From: Sepiola atlantica
Taxonomy: Eukaryota > Mollusca > Cephalopoda > Sepiida > Sepiolidae
Direction: 5' to 3'
NCBI GenBank assembly: GCA_963556195.1
Contig: OY744517.1
Location: 145,186,382-145,250,381 of the forward strand
DNA length: 64,000 nt
Position numbers and translations under genes: made by a program. Positions 52,782 to 63,125 of the stretch are shown here, piece by piece (within the stretch, counting starts at the first letter, position 1; each line of letters begins with the position of its first letter). The notes beneath the pieces are model-generated. The model made no database searches. It was not told the DNA's origin and was given only the letters and a program-made list of their open reading frames with translations.

Positions 52782-53018
52782 TGTTCATATAAGACCACTA
52801 ATGTCATAAAAAATGGAAGAATAATGTGAAAAAATAGTTGGGTATTTTACTGATTTGTTTTTAAAGTACTTTTTTCTGACTTTTGTTTTATTGGATTCCC
52901 CATAAAACCTTGATTAAAAATGATGAATAACATTTGAACAATTCCTAAAAATTAAACTATTCGTCATTACATAACCAATAATTAAAAAAAGAAAATCTTT
53001 TTATTTTATCTATTTGCT

Positions 53019-53440
53019 AATGAGTCGTTGCTTATGAAGGCTAAAATCCACTCAAGGATAAGGGTTAATGAGATGGATAGATTGTCAGTTGAAAGATGAA
53101 GAATATTATGAAAGTATTAAAAATGATGAATGAATAAAATTTGCATATGGCAAGTGTTTATTGACATTGGATTTGAAAATGATCATGTTCTAGTCCTTAG
53201 AGAAGCAATCTTGTGGCAACATGCTCCACAAGGTACTTGAAGCAAGAAAGGATAATTCATTCTGTGAAAGTTTTACAAGAAGAAACCAGATTGGAGTTCA
53301 GTCCAGCACTTTCCATGTAAATAACGATTGCGTAGAGAAAGACTAGCAACTTCTGAACTGTGAGGAAGGGGATATAGAGAACAGAAGAGATCACTCCCCC
53401 ACTAGATTTCGAAATCGATTTTGAACCTCAGAATTCAGAG
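53019..53440 (-). mobile_element. LINE family B RT C-terminus, copy 2
   Basis: TCCACTCAAGGATAAGGGTT, ATCTTGTGGCAACATGCTCC and GTAGAGAAAGACTAGCAA match copy 1 at 3163. It is shorter and more broken. Confidence 0.7.
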
Positions 53441-54496
53441 GGTGTTGTATATAGTTTTGTGATGATCTTATTATGGATCCTTTATCCCCCACCTCCTTCT
53501 GATTTATTAGGAACCACATGTTCTCTGATTATTATGGACATCCCCCACCCCACCCATACACACGCTTAATATGGACCGGCTGTCACCTTATTATAGATCG
53601 TCTGTATCCTTCCCCCTCTCACATTACGGACTGGCTTTCCCAATCCCACACACGGCTTCTTCTAATAAACCCTTATCATATGTCCCCAACTTATCAGTTT
53701 ACGTACCTTAGGGCAGACTATAAGATTCACCCATTTTTTTTAGTTGATCTTTCCACACAAGGTCTTCATCTCTTTCAACCTGAAAAATATGGTAGATTAA
53801 AAAATGGTAAAATAGTAGCATGGAAAAACTAAACAGAAGAAAAGAAAAGACAACTCTTGTTTATTTAACAGTCGTTTATTTCATATGGGTCTATCTTTAG
53901 GGAAAGAAGTTGTGTATGAATGACTCATCACATCGACAGCTTGAACTATTGCAAACACAGTAAGCGTATCGTGTTACTAAAGTAATCTTAATGGAATCTT
54001 GTAGAGAGGTGCATTGCATTTTGGAGTTAAAGTCTGTGGGGCGGGAAGGGCGAGAGTGATTACTAACTGCCACAGATCAGTATTTTCCTGAGTTTTACGT
54101 ATAATAAATCAAGTGGTTTTTCAACTCTTTAGTACATTTTAGTTACTTTTTTAATGTTCATTCAAGACAATATCAAGCCATTTTAATATGAAAAGCTATT
54201 GGGTTCTTTCAGGATACGCACAATTACATATATAGGGTGATCCCCCCCCCCCCTTCTCCAAAAAATGCCACTCAATTCATAAAATTCATAATCCTTTCTG
54301 CAATCCAACCATATTTGGTACAGATAAACCTTTGGTTATGCTTGACTTGCCCACCAAGTTTCAATTATGAATGTTCAACAGGCTTTGTTTTATCGCCATC
54401 TAACTTTCTTTGTATTAAGATTGTTTTATTTTTCTGATTTTGACTCTATATGAATACTGTAATCTAATAATCCTTTTTTTCTTTCTTCTTCTTCAG
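53441..54496. other. Intron end before the second LIM exon
   Basis: C-rich stretches such as CCCCCACCCCACCC near 53530 and poly(C) at 54243-54252. No gene. The acceptor tract TTTTTTTCTTTCTTCTTCTT then CAG precedes the exon. Confidence 0.5.
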
Positions 54497-54559
54497 TATT
54501 CTGGTTTCCAACAAACTGCTGATAAATGCTGTGTCTGTGGTCACTTAATTATGGATATG
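54497..54559 (+). CDS. jub: Ajuba/LIMD1-family LIM protein, exon starting LIM2
   Basis: This 63-nt internal exon encodes 21 residues beginning YSGFQQTADKCC and ending VCGHLIMDM. It matches the linker and first zinc-binding C-x2-C (CCVC) of the second LIM domain in Ajuba, LIMD1 and WTIP, which have FSGFQ.AAEKCCVCGHLI at this point. AG at 54495-54496 and GTAAGT from 54560 are consensus splice sites. It is phase 0 at both ends, so it continues the codon frame of 27020-27087. The next exon, which should begin with residues like ILQAMGKSYHPGCF, was not found before the end of the window. Both recognised exons keep all zinc ligands, and no frameshift is visible. LIM domains here bind partners such as LATS/Warts kinases in the wider family. 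Confidence 0.9.
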
Positions 54560-54823
54560 GTAAGTAAGATCAACGTTATTCTCTTAAGAAAAAAATGTTT
54601 GCCACTCGCTTCTCCTGTTATTGGTTCTGTTATAAAGACAGATCTAAGACGATGTTGTTTTTTTAAATTAACAGGATTCGTTCAAATCTGAAAATATTCC
54701 AAAACAATTATTAATGTTTATCCACAATTATTACCCTTGAACCGTTTGGTGAAATAGTAGGGTAGACTGGATTCTGGGAAAAAAAACAAAAAACGGTTTA
54801 CTTAAAATAAAGAAAAGAATATT
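54560..54823. other. jub: Start of the next intron
   Basis: Opens with a consensus donor GTAAGT. No repeat recognised before the Helitron end. Confidence 0.6.
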
Positions 54824-54853
54824 ACCGGGCAACACTCGGTTCGGGACAGCTAG
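54824..54853 (+). mobile_element. Helitron-type 3' terminus (plus)
   Basis: ACCGGGCAACACTCGGT forms an ACCG/CGGT-based hairpin. After TCGGGACAG comes CTAG (54850-54853) followed by T. It lies about 265 bp after the LIM2 exon, so the element inserted close to coding sequence. Confidence 0.6.
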
Positions 54854-55444
54854 TTTTAGTATTTCAAGAGGCTTGATGTTGATAACCATAATGTTTCCCT
54901 GATAAATCCTATTTCTACGACTCTCTTTACTCACACTTTGCAGATTTATCTAATATTACTCGACTCAAGTAGAGCAAGAAAACAAGGAAGTTTAATCTCC
55001 AGATTTGATATTCTTCTGTTTTGCGTAATTTGATTCTCTCTGGCATGTCTTGAATTCTAGGAATTCTTAAGAGCGCACACGTATGTGGCAGAACTTTGAC
55101 TTTATCTAAGAATACACTTTATTACGGATTTACTTTCAAAAGAATGTTCTTAGAATTTGGTTAACTTGTTTTTTGGTGTGAAAGTAAATATTCAACAGTT
55201 CTTTTTTGTGTCTGTGCTGAGGGAGGGGATTTATTTTTATTTGTTTCTTTTCTTTATGGACAATTCATTAAAGGCCAAAACTCTGTTTTCTATAAGCAAA
55301 TATATACAAGCTTTTAATTGGTCAGCCTCCAACAGGTTTACACGCCATTCCTACTCCAACGGGACATGGTTATTGTATTTTCTTCTGTGTAATTTATTCA
55401 AATGAAAAAGCACATGAACACGACCCACTGATTTGTTATTATTG
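54854..55444. other. A+T-rich intron sequence
   Basis: Nothing recognised. Confidence 0.4.
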
Positions 55445-55580
55445 TTGCAATGGCGTTCACTCTGGTCAGGTTGAGCTGATTTCTTCCCTGGCCTGTACAA
55501 CATTCCTAATTATGGCAGCCCATGTACGACGATCCTAAACAAGGTCGCACAAAATAGTTTACCAATCACGATTCCACTGA
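55445..55580 (+). repeat. Interspersed repeat G, copy 1
   Basis: Similar to 61405-61545: GCGTTCACTCTGGTCAGGTT, GAGCTGATTTCTTCCCTG, TGGCAGCCCATGTACG and ACCAATCACGATTCCACTGA against GTGTTCACCCTCGTCTGGTT and so on. No function seen. Confidence 0.55.
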
Positions 55581-55947
55581 TTTCTCAAAAAAGAAAAAAA
55601 AACCACCTACCTCCCCCGGGAGAAATATAAATATAAAACAAAACCTTTTTTTATAAAATTACTAGTCTTAGAGACATTTTAAAAAAGATATTTCTGCAGT
55701 TTACAGACTGCGCTCAAATAATGTTATTATTTAGAAACCCATTCTTAACATAGGGAGAGGAAGGCTTTGTTAACTATTCTCTACTTTCACCTAAAAATTT
55801 AATTAACAAAAGATACTGTAAAAATTGAATTTAACTTGAAAATACTGTCTAAAAAAATAGGATGGTCCGTAAACTGCAGAAGTACCAAAAAAAATACTTT
55901 TGTAGGTTATGGAGTCAGCTATGCCGGTTTCAAATCCTATTAAATGT

Positions 55948-55978
<31 letters not shown>

Positions 55979-55979
55979 C
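55581..55979. other. A+T-rich sequence with a poly(A) run
   Basis: A-run at about 55951-55974 just before repeat H. A hairpin-like pair around 55690 and 55865 (CTGCAGTTTACAGAC versus CCGTAAACTGCAGAAG) suggests a decayed inverted repeat. Confidence 0.4.
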
Positions 55980-56090
55980 CCACTTCCCACTGCAGCAAGG
56001 TGAGACATGAACTCAGTTTAACATGGGGAGAAAATTCAGGTCCCCTGAGAGGTCACTCTGGATAGGTACAAAAATAACCAAGAATGGACC
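55980..56090 (+). repeat. Interspersed repeat H, copy 1
   Basis: Similar to 60459-60555: TTCCCACTGCAGCAA, then GGGGAGAAAATTCAGGTCCC, CTGAGAGG, CACTCTGGATA and AAAAATAACCAAGAATGGACC. It directly follows a poly(A) run in this copy. Confidence 0.55.
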
Positions 56091-57111
56091 TGTCGCAATT
56101 TTTTACTTTATTTTTTGCAGCTTCTTGATGAATTTTGTTATGTGGACACAGAACGCTTGCTATAATCTTTCTTGTTATGCCATTGCTTCCCACATCTCCG
56201 TCGCAATTATGCGGCTCACATCTCATGGCCTTCAAAATATTCAAGGAGCACTGAGCTGCAGCTAAGATTTTCGAAGATAATTTGTAGAAGACTTTTGGTT
56301 CATCAAAGAATGACTTCCTGTCTCCTTACCTCCACATGTGCACTTGTGGTCTTTATGAGTTTTGACTATCTCAGTTTCATCTGATTGCAGTTGTTTAGGA
56401 AAATGCCACATGAAGCTAAATTGAGGCAAATAGATTCAGTTGTAAATAACAAATTTAGATGAGATTGGTTAAAGAAGGTTTCTATTTCTAGTGGTAAAGG
56501 GGTGATCGCCTTTGGAAATTGGTGGGGTAGGCAGGGGTGGAAATCCATCTCTTTACCCATGGGCCACTCACATCCCTTTGTGTGTGTGTGTGTGTAATGA
56601 AAATATGCAAATAATATTCTGACCCGATAGAAAACAAAAAAGGAAAATTATGTATGTTTTCATCAACGTTTCATCTTCATTTCAAGACTTCCTCTGGATA
56701 ATTGATTTAAAGAAATGAAATACAAGTACAATATTTGAAAAATATTTGGTGCGTATGTGATGTGAAAAGAATTTAAAAATTTTTTTATTTTTAACGCAAC
56801 ATGACCGTTAGAATTTTGTTTTGGAATATTTTTGTTTTTTCTTTCAAACGACACAGTCGTTTGCATTAAAAAATGTGGTGCGATTTTAACATGAAAAGAA
56901 TATTAAGTAGGTTTTACCCATAAAGTGAATGTGGTATTTTGGTGACTTTTCAGTCTCTAGTTTAGAGAATAAACCATGGGGACGACAGCTGACCCATTTC
57001 CCACCCCATTTAATTTCGGCCTTGTGCCACATCTAATTTTATAAAGAAAATTTACTATACTCGGAAAATCTTTGTAAAATTTTAAATATATATATATATA
57101 TATATATATTT
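56091..57111. other. Intron sequence, nothing recognised
   Basis: A frame at 56023-56265 with some Cys/His residues was examined and has no spacing typical of zinc fingers. It includes (TG)n at 56579-56594 and (TA)n at 57089-57111. Confidence 0.4.
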
Positions 57112-57480
57112 ACTGATGTGTTACTACTTATCAAGGCACAGGGGCCACTCGAGGATAAGGGTTAAAGAGATCGTCAGTTGAACTAGAATCACCTCTACTC
57201 GAAGATCAAAAACAATATGTTGGATGGGCAGAAGACTACTTAAGAAAAATTGATTATACGAGGGGGCAGCACAACAAGTATTTGTTCACATTAGACTTGA
57301 AGATGACCATATTGTAGTCGGTTAGGAAGCAGACTCGTGGTACCGTGTTCCACAGATGGGATGTTTTAGGAAAGAAACTTTGTTCATAGAAGTATTGTTT
57401 GGTTTTGGTAAAGAGAGAGAGAAAGGAAAGTTCTTTGCTGTGGTTGTAGCTAGACAAGTTCCTGCTGTGAATGTTTTATA
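57112..57480 (-). mobile_element. LINE family B RT C-terminus, copy 3
   Basis: The minus frame reads NHSKELSFLSLFTKTKQYF, SFFPKTSHLWNTVPRVCF and MVIFKSNVNKYL. The 'R....LWN.LP..CF....Y....FKS..NK.L' ending is the standard C-terminus of Jockey/CR1-type reverse transcriptases. It then enters TAACCCTTATCCTCGAGTGG (reverse), shared by all copies. This copy keeps the longest intact C-terminal stretch. Confidence 0.8.
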
Positions 57481-58261
57481 GGGGAGTGTGTGTGTGTGTT
57501 TTTTTTTTATCTACATTAAAAAAAAATGAAATCTTAGGTCTTCACAAAATGTTTAAATATAATACCATAAAACTTTAGATTTTATTAAAAAAAATTTTTT
57601 TCTAAGCTAATGATCTGTTGTGAGCGACCTTGAGTCTGATCTATTCATCAAATGTGTTTTTTCCACAAATCCATGACATGAATCCAACTATTATTATTTT
57701 GTTCGCATTTTCACCTTTCCTCGTTCAAATCATTGTGATTCATAAAACACAGACAAAATCTATTAGATAATAGTAATCATAAACAGCTCGTCAACTTCAA
57801 CTGGCTGTTACATGTCTGACTTTCTTTTCTCTTATGTCACTTGAAACTATAATTAAATTAAATCCTTTACAAAAAAAAAAAAAAAAAAAAAAGAAACGCA
57901 TTTGTAATTAGGGTTTGATAGCAAGCAAGTAAAATCCCAGTCATTTTCTATTTTGAAAAATAATTTTTGGGTGGTGGTGGTGGGGGGGGGAATAAATTTT
58001 TAATTTGTTTTGATGTTTAGACTTAAACGTTGAAGTTATGCGAAAAGTAAATGTTTTCTCATAATGATTTGCAAATCACTATTTCAAACAATTCCTTCAG
58101 AACTAAATTATCATCCATCCATTTTCATTTTTCATAGTCTTCTCACATGTTGAGGTTAGACGTTTCCTACTTCTCCTGTCTGTTACCATTTTGCTTGTGC
58201 AGCCCGCTAGGATCAGGTCATCATCAACTTTTTAAACACGCATCCTATGATGTTTTTTTTT
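57481..58261. other. A+T-rich sequence, nothing recognised
   Basis: TG run at 57484-57500, poly(A) at 57869-57890, poly(G) near 57979-57990. Confidence 0.45.
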
Positions 58262-58790
58262 TTTTAAATTATTTACTAACGGGTAACTTATCTAGGCCAA
58301 AAGCCACTTGAGGATAAGAGTTAAGGAGATTGATAGTCAGTTGAATGATGATGAATATTATGAGAGGATTGAAAATAAGAATGGAGTGAATAAAATTTGA
58401 TGATTTATGAGGACGGTTTATGACGAGCGTTTATTGACATTGGATTTGAAGAGGGCCATGTTGTATCCTGCAGGGAAGTAATCATGTGGCAATATGTTCC
58501 ACAGATGGGAAGTTCTTGAAAAGAAATAATTCATGGAAATTCCGTTTTGAAGTTAGGCAGACATGAAGAAAGGAAAGTTTTTTTGCAGTGCGGGTAGAAA
58601 GATGAGTTCTTGCTGTGGATGTTTTGCAAGCAGGAACCAGAGATTGCAGCTCAGTTAAATAATGATAGAGTAGAGAAAGACTAGCAATAATCTCTTGTGT
58701 GAGAAAGAGGTCGTAGGGGGAAAAGAGGTCATCCTCCACTAGATTGCAAAGTCGATCTGGCAGCAGTACACCATCTTAAAACTTAGGTTA
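58262..58790 (-). mobile_element. LINE family B RT C-terminus, copy 4
   Basis: The minus frame reads VEDDLFSPYDLFLTQEIIA-type sequence, then SLSLLYHYLTELQSLVPACK and TRTAKKLSFLHVCLTSKRNF. A frame change follows before a VEHIAT block. It is co-linear with copy 1 at 3163. Confidence 0.8.
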
Positions 58791-59744
58791 TTAATTAAAA
58801 AAATATGGAATGATAATTCAATGACGTTTAATTAGATTCCTAAATTTAAATGATTCAATAGATTATTTTTTATTAACTCAAATAATTTAACAAAATTTAA
58901 TATATTTTAATTGAATTTCATCGATCGTTTCCATTTATGTTTTACAAATCATTTGAAGTAAAAAAAAAAAAAAAATAGAATAAGGCTACGATCCAGATAT
59001 AAATAAATGGCAACTCATGATACTGAATTTAAAATTGAATATTTTAAATGAAATATAACACAGCATAAATATTTATCAAACCTAACGTTTAAAATCTTTA
59101 TGCAAATTAAATATTGTCACTTCTGTTGTAAACGCTAATATCAGTGTATATATGAAAAAGTTATAAGAATTCTATCATTTGAAAAATTATTCAAAATGAG
59201 TTAAAAATGAGGGTCAGTTCAGATAAAAGTAAAAGAAGGTGGGGACATACAGACAGCATTTTTTCTTTATCATGAATGGAGATTAGGTATCTGTCTGTCT
59301 GAAGCCGAACTATACTATTCAACTATTCCAGACCCATATACTCTTTCAATGCTCAATTTGGAGGGGGTAGCATAGTATCTGTTCTGTCGTTATGAGACCA
59401 TTCTTCTAGGCATTACCTCCTTTAGAGAGGGTATTGTAGTGCATGTTCGTTTGCCATGAAATAAACAATATCAGACCTTACCACCACATTTTATATATAT
59501 ATATATATGTGTGCGTGTGTCTTTTTCTTCTAGATTTACCTGAAATTAAACTATTGTGAATCGATTCAGCTACTGGAAGCCAAGTTATGGGTACTTTTTG
59601 GATCTCAGTGGTTATTTAATGATTTAAAAGGAATGGTTATGTGACTCTTAACCACCATTTTATACAATTCATTACAGAAACCATTAAAAGATATTTTTTA
59701 CTAATAAAAATATAATTTTTTTATATTTTATTCATTTATATAAG

Positions 59745-59791
<47 letters not shown>

Positions 59792-60458
59792 TTAAAATAT
59801 GAATTAAAATAAAAAAATAATTTTTTTAAATTTAGAAAAAATATTGAAAAAAATGTTAAAGTATATAAATTAAAATTTAGTTATTGTATATTCAAAAATG
59901 TACCTGTTTTTAAAGTATAATAAATAAATGAAAAAAAAAGAATAAAATAGACCATTACTCTATTGTTTGATTTTCTTCCCCTCCAGCTATATAATAAAGA
60001 ATCAAATTGAACTTTATCATAAACATTTACCTGTCTCTGTATGTAGCCTTGTTTTCTTCATTATTTGAGTTGATCAGTCTATTTCCAGAATTGTATGAAC
60101 TAATAGGTATTTCCCTACGTACCTCTTCCCTTATTCGACATAGATAAAAAGGTAGAATAACACGCAATCAGCTATGTTAGTTCACTCTCTGACCTGTGTT
60201 CAATCGTTGAATTCTATCCACCTAATAACAGTATGTGAAATGAGAGAGAAAGAGAGAGGCTCAAGCTTTTGCTTTTTTTCCAGCAGGTCCCATTTTGTAA
60301 ATGTGGGACTGAGTCATTGTTTTGGCACTTCACCTCCACCCCTTCATGAGAAAATGGTCTGGCCAAATTGATGTGTGTCCTCTTGCCTTCACAAACAGTC
60401 TTCTCCCATCCCCAACCGCACCTCCATGAAGGTACAGTGTATAGATTTAATTGCTTCC
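58791..60458. other. A+T-rich sequence, nothing recognised
   Basis: TA tracts at 59491-59508 and 59748-59789. Words such as GAATTAAAATATGAATTAAAA recur near 59790. No gene. Confidence 0.45.
59748..59789. repeat. (TA)n microsatellite
   Basis: About 42 bp of TA repeats. Confidence 0.95.
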
Positions 60459-60555
60459 CACTGCAGCAAAATGTGGCACAAGGCTGGAGGTGGGGAAAAC
60501 CAGCTTCCCTGAGAGGGCCACATTGGTAACATACAAAAATGGCTGAGAATGGTCC
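60459..60555 (+). repeat. Interspersed repeat H, copy 2
   Basis: Partner of 55980-56090: CCCACTGCAGCAAAATG, CTGAGAGGGCCACATTGGTA and ACAAAAATGGCTGAGAATGG. Minus-strand frames at 60214-60828 overlap it and have no recognised domain. Confidence 0.55.
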
Positions 60556-61404
60556 TGTTGACATTCCCCAGTAGGGATATCTCAGGCGACCGCCCCCCCC
60601 CCCCTTTTCTCATGAAGTAGAAGATACTTCTGGGTAGGGTAGGACCGAGCTGAACCATACCTCACTCCACCAAAGAAGGGTCTGATTACCAGCACGACAG
60701 TTCCTGGGTTGCTTGAATGATGCGAAGACAAACCTTGGTTGATAAAAAAAAAGAGCTGGCGAATCAGCCATTTTAAATGAGGCACTGGCAAAGCGATCCA
60801 TAATACTAATAATATTATGGATGGGCACAGGGCATTGTAAGTGGCATTTTGCTTACCAATGCTGATTATGGATTCAGCATGCAGTCACATCTGTTGACAC
60901 TTAGGAAAGGCATGAACTCGTACTTCCTTTCAATAGTAGCAAAAATTTGAACAACGTTCAGAGGTGAACAAAACAAAAACAGGGAAAAAAATTGTTTCTT
61001 TCATTCTAATGTTGCATATTCCTTGGCTATAATGGCAATTGTTTCTTCTGGATGATTGACTGGGTGTGACTCTAGGGTAAGCTAGAACTCCACATGAAAA
61101 GTAAACAGTTTATTTGTTAGCTTATGTTACATAGCAGAGATTTGAAAATTTAAATTAAATTCAATAACCGCCAGAATTTCAGTCCAGCCACACCTGCCAT
61201 GTGAAGTCTTTGAAAATAAGGGGCACTGAAATAGCCAAGAAGAAATTCTTAGCTAAACAATTTGAACTCTATTCACTTAAGTTAATGACATCTAAAGTTA
61301 AAATCGTCATCGTTTCCTTCTTCAAGAATATATCAGCTTCCTAAGAAAGTTCAAGAGAACGTCATCACTCCTGGATCTCAAGATGAACTTATTTACTTTT
61401 ACTT
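60556..61404. other. Intron sequence, nothing recognised
   Basis: Poly(C) at 60592-60604. No family identified. Confidence 0.4.
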
Positions 61405-61545
61405 TCAATGGTGTTCACCCTCGTCTGGTTGAGCCGGCTTCTTCCCTGATCTGCACAACGTCCAGAATCATGGTGGCATGTGGTGCAGGTCGCAAGAGGT
61501 GGTTAACCAATTGCCATTCCACTGTCAAAGACTGACCATTTATAG
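61405..61545 (+). repeat. Interspersed repeat G, copy 2
   Basis: Partner of 55445-55580. Confidence 0.55.
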
Positions 61546-61780
61546 ACCTGAGAACATATCTTCAGCTACCCACATATGTTTGTTCCATCCAGGCAGGGAG
61601 AATTACATCACAAATTAATTCCCTTGCTGCATGTCCAAACCCATCGAAAACGTTGCTGTAACTTCAGATTGAGGTGTTAGCATAAAACGGCGGTCAGAAT
61701 ACAGTCAAGATGGACAATGTAATACTTGAATGTAGTTGTAAAATTGGTGAATATTTTTGATAAAATTATTCACAGACTAG

Positions 61781-61990
61781 TTTTATTATCTTAGTTGTTA
61801 TCACATTTCGGCCATTTTTTCAGATACCTTGTGTTGAATACAGAAACCATCATAGAATTTTGAACTCAACCCCTTAGTAGAACCAGAGGGTAAAACAGCC
61901 GAAACGTTGTGATAACAACAATCAGGATGAGGAGGCCAATCTGAAAAATTGTAAATAATAAATGGAAATTCTTCATCCTCACAATATTAG
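61781..61990. repeat. Repeat with two inverted halves
   Basis: GTTGTTATCACATTTCGGCC near 61794 is mirrored by GCCGAAACGTTGTGATAACA near 61899, giving an inverted repeat of about 20 bp around a 90-bp centre. The phrase CGAAACGTTGTGATAACAAC with a GGAAATTCTTCATCCTCAC end is familiar from cephalopod repeats; I cannot name the family. Confidence 0.5.
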
Positions 61991-62224
61991 GAAAAAGTTG
62001 TTTACAATAAATATGTATTTATAGATATAAACAGGAATAAGAGTATGGATGCATACTAGCTGGTGGGGGAGGGGAAGACAAGTTTTGTAAATAAAATGAA
62101 ATATCGAAATGAAATAGGCATTATTCTGTGGCAATTTATTATTGATTTCCATGGTTTGTTTTTCGCTTATTACACTTGTTTATACCTTTTGTTAGATATT
62201 TAGATTTCTATATATATATATATA
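61991..62224. other. A+T-rich sequence
   Basis: Ends in a short TA tract directly before a Helitron-type end. Nothing else seen. Confidence 0.4.
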
Positions 62225-62256
62225 CTAACAGGACCTGTGCCCCGGCGTTGCGCGGA
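62225..62256 (-). mobile_element. Helitron-type 3' terminus (minus, mutated)
   Basis: On the minus strand CCGCGCAACGCCGGGG precedes CACAGGTCCTG and TTAG, then T. The hairpin pairing is partial and the first base of CTAG is changed. Confidence 0.5.
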
Positions 62257-62545
62257 AGAGATATATAAGTCTTAGAGTATAAATTTGTAAAAAAAAATTT
62301 AAGAGAACTCTAAGTAATTTAGGTGATTAAAATAGAATTTATCCATGTTTTGAATCAAGCAAAATAGATATCTGTTTTGGGTGACTGCCCCCCCTCCCCC
62401 TCCAATGATTGTATGTAAGGGGTGATTCTCCAAGCACAAGGGGCCTACTTTGAAGGGGATTAGGGTCCAAACACCGTATTTGATATATCTTTCTGGCCTA
62501 AGGTCGGATACTTTTTAGAGAGGCCTCGTATATATAATACATACA

Positions 62546-62573
62546 CTAGCAGGAAGACCCGACGTTACTCGGG
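62546..62573 (-). mobile_element. Helitron-type 3' terminus (minus)
   Basis: On the minus strand CCCGA/TCGGG pairs around GTAACG. The spacer TCTTCCTG precedes CTAG (62546-62549) and T. It lies about 320 bp from the terminus at 62225 in the same orientation, so two elements are nested or tandem. Confidence 0.65.
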
Positions 62574-62769
62574 ATTGAATGAGGATCACTACTACGTATT
62601 TTTTCATTATACTCATAACACCATATTACTATCTTTGTTTTTATTACTCTCCTCTTGTTTCGCCTCCTAATATAGTTGGAAGAAGCTGGAATGCTGGAAA
62701 ACTCTGAATTAGTGTCGTGTACATATGGTTGAAATTTCATTGAAATCGGATATACGTATTTGAAGTTTT

Positions 62770-63125
62770 AAGAGGGTTCTGTCCCCATGGGTCACTTAGA
62801 GGTGGGGCCATGTAGGTATTCGATACATAGACGGTAATGTAGAAAATTGGGACTACTTCCATTGTCTTCCCCGGAAAATTTTATCCATATGATGTAAATT
62901 TCATCAAAATAGAATATATTTGACGTTTCGCTCCCTTAGGTTAGGAGGTAACGTAGAGATTCAGGATAACTTCCATTGTCTTCCCTAGAAAATATTATGT
63001 ATATGATTTAAATTTTATAAAAAATATATTTTAAGTTTTAAGGGGGTTATGCCCTTAGAGGTGCACTTAGAGATTTGGGAACACTTCCATTGTCTACCCT
63101 GGTAAATTTTACATAAGAATACACT
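62770..63125 (-). repeat. Imperfect 110-120-bp tandem repeats in a Helitron-like body
   Basis: The block ACTTCCATTGTCTTCCC recurs at about 62856, 62969 and 63085 with similar flanks (GATTCAGGATA, AAATTTTATC, TTTAAGTTTTAAG and GGGTTATGCCCTTAG). The unit is about 115 bp. It lies in what should be the body of the element ending at 62546. Confidence 0.65.

Larger units (their letters stand above)
27088..54496 (+). other. jub: 27.4-kb intron of the LIM gene
   Basis: It is bounded by GTAAGT at 27088 and TTCTTCTTCTTCAG at 54483-54496. Phase 0 at both sides joins DYL to YSGF exactly as in the family. It is packed with LINE, SINE, Helitron-like and Penelope-like remnants and satellites, itemised separately. 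An unrecognised exon inside cannot be excluded, but none is needed for continuity. Confidence 0.8.

Noticed and set aside
56101..56165. Possible third LIM exon after TTTTTTTGCAG at 56110-56120
   Set aside because: It has an acceptor-like AG, but the translation LLDEFCYVDTERL does not match the expected LIM2 continuation and no donor follows.
34777..60604. CRISPR-like or bacterial operon structures
   Set aside because: Tandem repeats here lack unique spacers of constant length, and the genome is clearly eukaryotic by introns and transposons.
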